A stretch of 30,547 bases of DNA, taken from contig BFEA01000093.1 in assembly GCA_003427395.1 (NCBI GenBank), positions 1,522,609 to 1,553,155 of the forward strand, in the 5' to 3' direction. Below are positions 17,295 through 25,590 of the stretch, one piece after another; the stretch's first letter is position 1, and every line of letters starts with the position of its first letter. The notes below the pieces were generated by a model that saw nothing but the letters and a program-made list of their open reading frames with translations, was not told the DNA's origin and made no database searches. The position numbers and the translations under genes were made by a program. This stretch comes from Chara braunii (lineage: Eukaryota > Streptophyta > Charophyceae > Charales > Characeae).

Positions 17295-18036
17295 TCAGTA
17301 ATTAATCGGAAGGGGGAAGGGAAGGCGATACGCATATGAGGGAAGGCGGGGCGGCTCCATCGTAAGCTCGGGTATGAAGCGCCCGATCGCGGTGAGGTCG
17401 TAGGGAAGTTCTTGAAAACCGACAATGCGATGGAAGCGGGGGAATCTCTGGCCGCTACGGGGAAGGGAAGCGAGGTAGTCTGGGTAAAGGGATACGAGGG
17501 TTCGAAGGACGTCTGTGCGGAACCGATCATGGTTCTCGCACGCGGGGAAGGTCCCCGTAACGATGCAGTAAACCTCTATATGGTTACGGCCTCGCCACGC
17601 GGCGCTAAGGAGTAGAACGTGGAGGGGGTAATCGGGGACAGCACACCGAGCGGAAGGGTGGGGGTGGACAGTCAGCTCTAGGCAGGCGGAGTAGAAATGT
17701 CGGAAGATGGCGATGGGGAAGGGATTACGAGGGTAGGCGACGCGATGGAAATACTGATTGAAAGAAAGATAGCTAAGGGGATGGTGGTATATGGATTGGG
17801 GACGAAGGGCTAAACCCCTCATTGACACGTTGACGAATTGGGGGACGGGCGGAGGCGGAGGGGGACGAGGATCGAGATCGGGGTCGACGCCTTGTCGTCG
17901 TGGCTCTCGAGGTCGTGGCCGCAAGGTCTTCATGTTCCGGCTTGGGTGGCTCGGGATCCTTGAAGGGATCGTTCGGTGCGGGATCGATCGCCAGCTGCTT
18001 ACCTTCCGCGATCTCTTTCTTGCGCTGCGCAGCAGC
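17295..18036 (-). pseudogene. Retrotransposon extra ORF C, unknown function
   Basis: An open frame ends at 17295; upstream it stays open to 18176, overlapping ORF B in another frame. The convincing part starts near 17830, from RGLALRPQSIYHHP, and runs about 175 residues. It looks globular and rich in aromatic residues: VAYPRNPFP, IFRHFYSAC, LHVLLLSAAWRG, VLRTLVSLYPDYLASL, then LTMEPPRLP near the end. A similar order occurs in ORF A (VHHPRISPD, LAQFFCTAG, IRNTLYRWGHDLA, EPPVVLP), so I infer that they are related. The real start is unclear. ORF B stops at 18037, but its frame beyond that stop also looks coding (KKEIAEGKQ, KDPEPPKPE), so a stop and an indel may have separated pieces of a longer B-C region. 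I see no membrane segment or signal peptide. Confidence 0.55.
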
Positions 18037-18927
18037 CTAAGGGTTCTCCTCTCGTCGATCCGGTCCTGGCACCCACTCGAGCTCGTCGTCGTGCGTTGGC
18101 GCCTGGTCATCTCCGCTTTCCACTTCTTTGTCGTCTTCGTCCTCCTCCTCACTTTGCTCGCCCTCGCTGTACTCACTATAGGCTTCTTCCTCTTCCTCTG
18201 AGGTCTCCTCCTCTGCTTCTTCTTCTTCTTCTTCTTCTTCTTCTTCTTCTTCTTCTTCAGCTTCGCGCTCTTCTTCCTCGTCCTCGGCCAATCGGGCCGC
18301 TGCTTCCCCGGCCTCTCTCCTCAATTCTCCTTCCGATTCCTCTTCGGCCTCCTCTTCTGCTCTCAGCGTCGCCCACTCGAACGTTGTTGGTTGCCGAAAG
18401 AAGCGGGGATTAGTCAGGCTGTGGACGTCCAGGTACTCGCTATGGGCCCAACGCTCCTCGATACAAGCCGACCACTGGAGGCTTGGGGCGAGGGTCCTCG
18501 AGAGGGTATGTGGCACGGGTTCTTCGTCGCTCTGGGGGACGATGTCAAGGGGGAGCTCGTCTGCCAGTCGCGCGATCACGATCGTAAGTTCGCGCATGAT
18601 CTGCGATTGGTTTCCCCGATCCACTGCTCCAAAGACGAATCCCAGAAGGTCCCCAACGATGTTGGTCTCCCACGCCTGAATGACGAGCAACTCCACAGTC
18701 TCTGACGCGGGCCTTTGATCGCCTTCCCACGTCCAGTTCAGATCCACTCGTAGCAGGCAGAACGAGAGCTCAATGAATTCTGCACGCCACAGCCTCCAAC
18801 GGTCCGGATCAACGATGGGCACTGTCAGCGGTTCCAGGCGGAAGGAGAGACGAGGGTAGTGAGAGGACTGCCAGAAGATGGGGAAGAGAGACGGAGGAGA
18901 GAACGTCGAGATCGGCGCGCGGCTCAT
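18037..18927 (-). CDS. Retrotransposon extra ORF B with poly-Glu tract, unknown function
   Basis: The start codon at 18927-18925 overlaps the ORF A stop at 18926-18924 as ATGA; an ATG further upstream (19026) lies within ORF A and is less likely. The 296-residue product starts MSRAPISTFSPP, has a globular N-terminal half (LFPIFWQSSHYPRL, ETVELLVIQAWET, GFVFGAV, IARLADELP), then an acidic C-terminal half with an almost pure Glu run encoded by a (CTT)n tract (about 18216-18258 on the plus strand). It ends in a TAG at 18039-18037. I do not recognise a family. The N-terminal half resembles ORFs A and C in its order of hydrophobic blocks. Acidic low-complexity tails are common in chromatin-binding or histone-chaperone-like proteins, but that alone does not give a function. 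Confidence 0.6.
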   Translation of the reverse strand: MSRAPISTFSPPSLFPIFWQSSHYPRLSFRLEPLTVPIVDPDRWRLWRAEFIELSFCLLRVDLNWTWEGDQRPASETVELLVIQAWETNIVGDLLGFVFGAVDRGNQSQIMRELTIVIARLADELPLDIVPQSDEEPVPHTLSRTLAPSLQWSACIEERWAHSEYLDVHSLTNPRFFRQPTTFEWATLRAEEEAEEESEGELRREAGEAAARLAEDEEEEREAEEEEEEEEEEEEEEAEEETSEEEEEAYSEYSEGEQSEEEDEDDKEVESGDDQAPTHDDELEWVPGPDRREENP

Positions 18928-19406
18928 CTGCGCGGTTGAAAGGGAGCACGTTCTGGGAGGACGACAGGTGGCTCGCGCACCGTCGTGCGCAACGTGTTGA
19001 CTTCGATGCCGTCGACAGGATAGCACTCGTCACCGTGCCTTGTGAGCCGTCGATCCCAATCAGTGGCCAGATCGTGACCCCACCGGTACAAGGTGTTTCT
19101 GATGGCGGCTTGCCGCGCCGGATCGAAGGCGGTGATGTCGCTGCTGAAGACTACCATGGTAGACACGTGGCTGATTCCCGGGGTTGCTCGCCGTTGGAAC
19201 GCCGTTGCCTCGGCCAGCACCACCACCTGGGGATTGCTCGTGAATTGGAATTCTGTCGTGCCGTATACACCCGCAGTGCAGAAGAACTGCGCAAGGCGCA
19301 TGAAGTCGGGGCTGATCCGCGGATGATGCACTTGGCGGATGGCTGAAATCTCTCCCCGTGGCATCAACAACTGATCACTGAAAGCTCGCTCGATGGCGAA
19401 GCTCAT
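18924..19406 (-). CDS. Retrotransposon extra ORF A, unknown function
   Basis: The 160-residue product starts MSFAIERAFSDQ at 19406-19404. That ATG overlaps the integrase stop (TGA at 19405-19403) as ATGA, an arrangement that can allow reinitiation after termination. A further ATG 13 codons upstream in the same frame lies within the integrase frame. Visible blocks are VHHPRISPDFM, LAQFFCTAGVYG, VVVLAEATAF, VSTMVVFSSDITAF, IRNTLYRWGHDLATDW and EPPVVLPE. The stop overlaps the next ATG, again as ATGA. There are no Cys/His clusters, membrane helices or nuclease motifs that I can name. Position after integrase is where plant Ty3/gypsy elements carry env-like or other accessory ORFs, but nothing here looks like an envelope protein. 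Confidence 0.65.
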   Translation of the reverse strand: MSFAIERAFSDQLLMPRGEISAIRQVHHPRISPDFMRLAQFFCTAGVYGTTEFQFTSNPQVVVLAEATAFQRRATPGISHVSTMVVFSSDITAFDPARQAAIRNTLYRWGHDLATDWDRRLTRHGDECYPVDGIEVNTLRTTVREPPVVLPERAPFQPRR

Positions 19407-21093
19407 GGCGATGGCGGGGGTGACGGGGTGGCAGAGAGGGAGCAAGAGGAAGAGGGAGATGGCGGAGAGTCAGAGTTGTCGTCGCCGACTTCCTCAGAAA
19501 GAAAGATCGAGGGAGAAGGAGACAGAGTAGAGGGGAGGAGGCGAAGATAGGACACGTGGCGTGTGATCAGACGAGCCAATCGGCTGCCAAAAACTTCAGG
19601 GGCGAGACGCACAATGTCCACGCCGTTGGGGCCGAGCTCAATCACGCGATATCGCCCGAAGAATCGTGGTGCTAGCTTACCCTGGCGAGCACATTTCCTC
19701 ACCTGCACCACGTCCCCCAATTTGTACTGGGGCCGCGGACCCACATTCCCATTTCGGGCCTCGTAGCTCCGGACCTGCCGACCTTGGGCTAGTTCAGTCA
19801 TTTTCTGTCGTTTTCGGGCTAGCCTGGGCAGTGACCGTTCCATTAGCTCTAGGTGCCGTTTGGCCTTGTCCCTAGCCGTGGCCCTGGTGGGCCGTNNNNN
19901 NNNNNNNNNNNNNNNNNNNNNNNNNNNNNNNNNNNNNNNNNNNNNNNNNNNNNNNNNNNNNNNNNNNNNNNNNNNNNNNNNNNNNNNNNNNNNNNNNNNN
20001 NNNNNNNNNNNNNNNTGGGCCGTCGGTTCAATGTAGACTCGTCTGGGAGGCTTGGTATTGAAACGCAAGCGACGCTATTGGTCCTTAATTGGAAGGGGCT
20101 TAGCCCTGTCGATTCGTGAGGCGTTCCGCGATGGACCGCCAAGATGTGATCGACGATATCGGGCCAGGGTCTCGGATCCCGTGCCGCGATGTTTCGTCGC
20201 AATGCTGTCTTTATCACCCAGTTAGCGTTTTCGACCAGCCCATTGGATTGTGACATGTGGGGTGCAGTGTTCCGTATGGCGACGCCATGTATGACCAAAT
20301 TCTTTAACACCTCCCCTCTGAATTCAGCCCCGTTGTCAGTTAGGATCTCTTCCGTATCCTGATGCATCCCGAGGAAACGGTTGACATATCGCGCGATCTC
20401 CGTGGCTTGCCGCGTGCAACAAGGATACGCTTTGATCCATTTCGAGAAATGGTCGACAAATACCAATAAGACTGAATACTCGCAACTATTAGGGCCAGGG
20501 GGCACCACTACGTCGGTAGTGTCCATGCTCACTCTTTGAAATAGCCGTTCGACAACCGTGGGCACTATCGATCTTGGTGGCTGAATCGGCGCTTTATCAG
20601 CGGCGCAGACTTGACAGTTGGCGACAATGTATTTCACATTGTCGCGGATATTGGACCAATACCACTCATTTTTGTCGATGGCGGATTCCGTGATTCGTAC
20701 GGCAAAATGGGCCGCATTTTCCTCGTGGGCTGTCTTAACCCAGTCGTACCGCATGAACGGATGCAGTACCACCATCCAAATCCCACTGCCGTCCTTTTTC
20801 CGTTTTTCTAATCTACCTTCTATCCACCGATAATCCCGAGCCCTTTCGTTGGCCCTCCTCCGATCTTCCTTGGTGAAATCCTGGAGGGGGTTACCTACTA
20901 GGCTGGTAATTAAGGCAATATCAATCCATACTTCAGCCCTTCTAAACTTCCGGGTCTTGTCCAACCCTTCTAACGTGGCATCCAAAAAGCGAGCCTCGGT
21001 CGAAATCTTGTCGGTCCGGCACAAGGGGCACAAGGGGCACAACCACGGCACGAGCCATGGGCTCGCGCGACACACTGTCGGCAATTTATCCAA
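19403..21093 (-). pseudogene. Integrase (Ty3/gypsy), interrupted by an N gap
   Basis: Integrase joins element DNA to the host chromosome. The order is an N-terminal zinc-binding part with NCQVCAADK (second CxxC), then the catalytic core with the three acidic residues in SMDTTDVV, LTDNGAEF and VENANW. Next is the C-terminal DNA-binding part with YKLGDVVQVRK and a GPY/F-like APRFFGRYRV, and finally a Ser/Pro-rich tail. A run of 120 N (19896-20015) splits it, and the frames on the two sides differ by one. The same eight bases, TGGGCCGT, lie on both sides of the N run; if the sides overlap there, the frame becomes continuous. The stop overlaps ORF A. N-terminally the frame breaks at a GCACAAGGGG repeat near 21020. 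Confidence 0.9.
19896..20015. other. Assembly gap, 120 N
   Basis: The gap lies within integrase. TGGGCCGT is immediately left (19888-19895) and immediately right (20016-20023) of the N run, so the sequences on the two sides may overlap and the gap may contain nothing. Confidence 0.9.
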
Positions 21094-21175
21094 TCCGCAT
21101 ACCCTTCTCCGTTAGGACGCATGGAGACCGAATATACGCGGGAGATAGCTTCGCAAAAATAGCAAAATTTGTCAG
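20990..21175 (-). pseudogene. PHD-like zinc finger between RNase H and integrase
   Basis: In minus-strand frame 20970-21266 the residues read KFCYFCEA, about 22 residues, then WINCRQC, VARAHGSC and further CxxC pairs (CAPCAPC). This gives C-x2-C, C-x2-C, H-x2-C, C-x2-C with a Trp two residues before the third Cys, which is the C4HC3 layout of a PHD finger. PHD fingers bind histone H3 tails, so a chromatin-targeting role, comparable to the chromodomain of other Ty3/gypsy integrases, is a reasonable inference. The segment is in a different frame from both neighbours. The right-hand break coincides with a slippage-prone tandem repeat of GCACAAGGGG. Confidence 0.6.
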
Positions 21176-21234
21176 GCAGGGAGAGGAGAGACGAGGAGTA
21201 AGGAGGAGAGAGAGGGGTAATGGGGTTACCTCCA

Positions 21235-21858
21235 TCACCCATCGCCACCGTTTTGCTTCTTGCCACGTGGAAGAACCGCCACTTGTCCGTATTTCGGCTC
21301 GTTGGTCAAGTCCGGCTCTTTCCACGGTGTAATCTCCTCGCCCTTCGGTACCTTGGCAGGTCGATGCAGACGTGTCAGTCTGTCCGCGTTGCCGTGTCGC
21401 TCTGTCTTCCGGTGGACGATATCGAAGTCGTACTCTTGCAGTCGCACCGCCCAACGGCCAATCATGCCCGTCTAGTTGGTGAGCTTCTTCAATGCTAGCA
21501 GAGGCTCGTGACCCGTCACGAGGCGAAACTTCTGTCTGTAGAGATACAGATGGAAGTGTTGGATTCCCCAAACTACCGCATAGCACTCGCCTTGAGGTGC
21601 GGAGTCGTTCCTTCGTTCGTTCGGTACGGTGCGTGAAGGGTACTCAATGACGTGTTCTCGACCATCGTTCCCCTTCTGCGCTAGAATAGCGGAAATAGCT
21701 TCCGGTTGCCAGTCTGTGATGAGAATGAACTGCTTTCAGGGGTCCGGCGGAATCAAAATATGGTCCGTCGCCAGAGCGTCTTTGAGGGTTGCAAAGGCCT
21801 GCTGGCACCCCGCGTCCCAGCTGAGGGGCTGGTCCTTTCGTAATAGATTCGTTAGTGG
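21235..21858 (-). pseudogene. RNase H domain of the Ty3/gypsy Pol
   Basis: The frame is the same as the second part of the reverse transcriptase and is interrupted by stops at about 21859, 21740 and 21474. It contains ITDWQPEAISAILAQ, the strand with the first catalytic Asp (usually TDAS), then HVIEYPSRT, ECYAVVWGIQHF with the catalytic Glu, and FDIVHRKTERHGNADRLTR with the final conserved H-x3-NxxAD-like block. RNase H degrades the RNA strand during reverse transcription. The domain is complete apart from the nonsense codons. Confidence 0.85.
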
Positions 21859-22762
21859 TCATGCAATTGCGGCAAAACCCTTGATGAAGCGCCGGTAGTA
21901 CGACGCCAGCCCCAAGAAGGCTCGAACCTGCGTCAGTGACGTGGGAACCGGGGCTTTCACGGCCGCAACTTTTTTCGAGTCCGGCCGCAATCCTCCACGT
22001 GTCACGACGTAGCCCAAGAACGAAATTTCCGAGAGGAAAAATTCGCTCTTTTCGAGCGCAATCTTGAACCCAGCGTCTCGCAACGCGCCAAATGTCCACT
22101 CGATATGTTGCGCGTGCCCGTGATAGGTTTCCGAATAGACCAGGATATCGTCCATGTACACGGTCACGCAAAAGTTAATCATGCCGTGTCTTGTTTACGA
22201 AATTCTGGAACGTCATGTTCATTGCTCGCTGAAACGTGGCAGGCGCATTGCAAATCCCCATAGGACACTGAACCCACTGCCACGTGCCCTCAAATAGTAC
22301 AAAGGCCGTCTTCGGCCGATCTTCTTCCCTTACCAAAATATGATGGAAGCCATGCTGAATATCAAACTTGCTGAAATAATTAGCGCATCCAATCGCATCC
22401 AACAAATCATCAATCCGGGGGAGGGGATACACATATTTGATCGTGATTTCATTCAGCTTGCGATAATCAATGCAAATGCGAATCGCCCCGTTTTTCTTCG
22501 GTACTAACGCTACGGGAAAGGACCACGGTCCGGTAGCGGGTTCAATCCAGCCGTTGACTTCGAACTCCCGAATTCGTTCGAGAGCCTTTTTGCGTTCAAT
22601 CAAGGAATACCAATAAGGTTTGCAATGAATCGGGGAGTGATTTCCTGTTGGAATTTCATGTTGGATTACTAATGACAACCCAATGTCAGTGTCTGACACA
22701 CTAATCGCTCCTTGATATTCCGTTAGAATATCTGCAATTACCCGGTGGATTTCATCCGGCAC
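21859..22762 (-). pseudogene. Reverse transcriptase domain of the Ty3/gypsy Pol
   Basis: The first part (22175-22762) has the palm and fingers blocks NGWIEPATGPWSFPVALV, KNGAIRICIDYRKLN, YPLPRIDDLLD, YFSKFDIQHGFHHI (catalytic Asp) and CPMGICNAPATFQR. A frameshift near 22180 moves the reading to a second frame with CVTVYMDDILVYS, holding the YMDD catalytic pair, then FLGYVVTRGGLRPD and VRAFLGLASYYRRFI of the thumb and connection. All active-site residues are present, so the frameshift and later stops are the reason for loss. Confidence 0.93.
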
Positions 22763-22877
22763 GTATTGTGGTCCCAGATCCGAACGTCAATCTGTTTCGT
22801 GCTCGCCTGTTTTGCCAAGTCGGGTGGGGGCGCCGAGATGAATGAATGGTCCGATCGCCAGGAGAACACCGTGGCCA

Positions 22878-23978
22878 TCATTCTTCCCGGATGGCCACGT
22901 GTCCTTCCGGGGTAATCCCGTCACAAACATCCCGCCATGGCACTTCCTTGGTTATGATTTTTATCCCCAGTCCGTCTGTTTCTGCTTCGAAACGCCCAGG
23001 GGGTTCCAAAGAGCTTGCTTCCGCCCCCAAGCGTAACAATCTTACTTCTTTAGCCGATGTTAGTAAGGACTTGGGTAGATCCGTAATGTCACAGTAATGT
23101 TTCTTGTCGCTGTACCGGGCTAGGAGAGGGGTGATTCCTTCGTACAAAGTTCGAGGGGGTTCCAAACAATCGACCATCCTCGAAATCTGCACGAGGGGCT
23201 CACCCAAGATCATTGCCTTGGTTCTTTGAATTTTTCGGCTGGTCAGTTGCATCGTTCTCGCTATCGTTTTGGGCGGCGGGTAGTAAACGCGCTGTCGTGC
23301 TAATTTCAAGATCTCCGGATCATCTTCGTCACTGCTGTCCGCATTATTCGTTGATGACTTTCCGTCTGCAGATTCATCCCAGGAGATCATGCGGAGAGTC
23401 CCTGCCATCATCGGCGAAACCCGCGGAACCGCGTTAATAGTAGTGCGAAGGGTCAATCGCATGGGCACAGCGTAGGGTTTTCCCCTTGTATTTCGGAGGA
23501 TGATCGATCGTCGCTCGAAGTCCAGGTTTGCTCGTAACGCCACAGGAGCGGGAAGTCCGAAAAGAACGTCGTACGTATTGACATCTAGTACTACGACATC
23601 CCCAAGCGCGTGCACTTTGCCCAATCGGAAAGTGACATTGGTCATTCTTCCCACGGTTTTAATCCTTTCTTCGTCCGCCGAAACGAGCTGATCTTTCTCA
23701 GAAAGCATGATCAGGTCGTTTCTCCTACCTGCCCTTTCCACCACTCTCAGTGAAATAGTCAACACAGCTGCTCCCGAGTCTATAATTGCATTGTAAGGAA
23801 TTCCCAAAATTTCAATATCGCATTCTGCGGATTTCCACGGAATTGGTTTAATCCGCAAGAAATGATCGTCTTTCTGAATTAAACCTACCCGTATTGGATC
23901 CGGAGTGCCTGTTGGGTTTTCTTCTGGCGCGGGGCCTTTGGCTTTTGCATTCGGTGTTCGGGCGAGGGCGAATCGCTT
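22878..23978 (-). pseudogene. Aspartic protease region of the Ty3/gypsy polyprotein
   Basis: This lies in the same frame as Gag, after a stop at 23981-23979. It carries ILGIPYNAIIDSGAAVLTIS, where DSGA is the retropepsin active-site triad (one Asp per subunit of the dimer), and a later VLDVNTYDVLFGLP, the conserved block with a hydrophobic pair before G near the end of the fold. A roughly 200-residue linker of low similarity leads to the reverse transcriptase, which is in another frame. Within the linker the phrase LEPP(R/G) occurs twice (near 23160 and 23005). Confidence 0.8.
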
Positions 23979-25436
23979 TCAGTTTGCCTTGCAATGCTGT
24001 AGCATTCGCTCGTTGGCTTGCTCGAAGATCGAGAGTAGGTGACCAATCGGAAGGGGAATCCGATGGTCCAAAGCTCGGATGATGTTTAATACATCGATTT
24101 CTCCTGTGACGAAGGTGGGTCCTCCCGACTCCATTTCTCCTAGAGACGGTCGCCACTCCGCCACCTCTTTCGGTTCTGGCGCTGGTCTGATTGTTCCAAT
24201 AATTCCAAGCCCAGGATATCCCAACGATACGTACTAATCTAGCGGAATTAGCTCGGCGGACTCTTCCGAGGTGGCCAGGGCACTTCCCCCACCCTCTACT
24301 TCTTCCATCAAGGCTTCGACTTGTCCAGGTCCGTTAGCGATGGGAGCCGCAGCCATAGGTGCGACCCCGATTCGCTGTTGTGGGGGTCGGTGGGGGCAAT
24401 CACGGGCTAGATGTCCTGGCTGATGACAGGCATAACAGACATTCAGGTTATTTGCGACTCCCCCGAGCGCAAGTGCCGGGGCTAATCCTTGCTGCATCGG
24501 AGGGGCGCGTACCGCAATGGGCCGCATGTTCCTCATCATGGCTTCCAACCGAACATTGTGCTCTCGCTGCTCCTTTTTGTTTTCCTGGATCAAACTAACC
24601 AAGGTTTTGGTTAGTTCGAAAATGGCCGCTGATTCGTTCGTACGTGCGGGAGCTTCAACTGGTGGGGGGGGTAACGCCCTTACGGGTGGGGGCATCGCAG
24701 GAGCGGACGTGCTGAGAACCTCACTTAGGATCACTCGTTTGGGGCCTATCTGTTACATGAGGGTGACTGGTCCTGATACAAACCCCATGTTTTCAAACTT
24801 GATCTGCAAGGCAGCCAACTCAGCCCGCGCTCGTGCGAGTTATGTCGAATCTCCTTCTCTAGGATAGTCTTCCCCTTCCAGGAAGTTTGCCGCGAACTTC
24901 CGTTCCATTTCTTCCGCAGCAGCCATGATTTGCTGTAACGTGTGAGTGATGGGGGAAAACTGCTTACGCAACTTAGCCCTTATTGTTCGGCTGCGAAGCC
25001 CGTCAATGAACAGGTCTCTCCCTCCTTGTTCACCTCGCTCAATTTTTACGAACATTCTGTACAACCGGTTTCGATATCCTGCAACGGATTCGAGAGGTTT
25101 TTGCACTCGGTCCTTGATCATATACAGCGCTTGCTCGGGGTGAACGTAGTCAAATCGGTTCATGAAATCCCGCTCAAAGGTCGGGAGGTCAACCCATACA
25201 TAGGTACTAAACCAATGATGAGCGTCCCCCCCCAATCGGGCGGGAATGTTAATCTGCGCTTCATTGTCAGTGTACTGTTGGGCCCTAAGTGTGGCCAGCC
25301 ATGCTCCTGCGAGATGGTGCGCCGGATCAAATAGATAGAGATCAGGTGGCGTCATGGGAGCTCGTGCACGTGGGGCGGGTTGATTTGGCGGGTTAGCATT
25401 CTGTTGCGGAACCGGGTTCTGCACATTGGCAGCCAT
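23979..25436 (-). pseudogene. Gag: capsid, zinc knuckle and pre-protease segment
   Basis: Starts MAANVQNPVPQQ at 25436, about 145 bases after the primer site. The first 198 codons contain the Gag-retrotrans fold: FDPAHHLAGAWLATL, DAHHWFSTYVW, FMNRFDYVHPEQAL and DLFIDGLRSRTIRAKL. Stops occur at 24842-24840 and 24755-24753. The frame then reopens with a CCHC knuckle, CYACHQPGHLARDC, for nucleic acid binding. After a TAG at 24236-24234 the same frame continues with a conserved-looking HRIPLPIGHLLSI segment that often precedes the protease in this superfamily, to a TGA at 23981-23979. Frame is kept throughout; only nonsense codons interrupt it. Confidence 0.88.
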
Positions 25437-25577
25437 ATTGGCTGCTCGTCGGTTAGCCGATCTGCTTCGGGTGACGATAGGGTCGCGTCTATGTGCGTTC
25501 TGAGGGTGAGGTCGCCCTCGGTTAGCCAGGTCGCCTAATTAACGGGCTATTAATCCTAAGACCCTAGCCACGTGTCG
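25437..25577 (-). promoter_or_regulatory. Retrotransposon 5' leader between primer site and Gag
   Basis: A short untranslated leader of about 140 bases between the primer binding site and the Gag start. No long ORF is visible. Packaging or dimerisation signals are expected here in the family, but none can be pointed out. Confidence 0.5.
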
Positions 25578-25590
25578 GGCTCCGATACCA
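25578..25590 (-). other. Primer binding site, initiator-Met-tRNA type
   Basis: On the minus strand this reads TGGTATCGGAGCC, directly inside the right LTR. It differs at one position from the common plant PBS TGGTATCAGAGCC complementary to the 3' end of initiator Met tRNA. It fixes the element's direction. Confidence 0.85.

Noticed and set aside
17976-18413. Plus-strand poly-Leu ORF
   Set aside because: It is the antisense of the (CTT)n tract encoding the Glu run of ORF B. Neighbouring retroelement ORFs are all on the minus strand.
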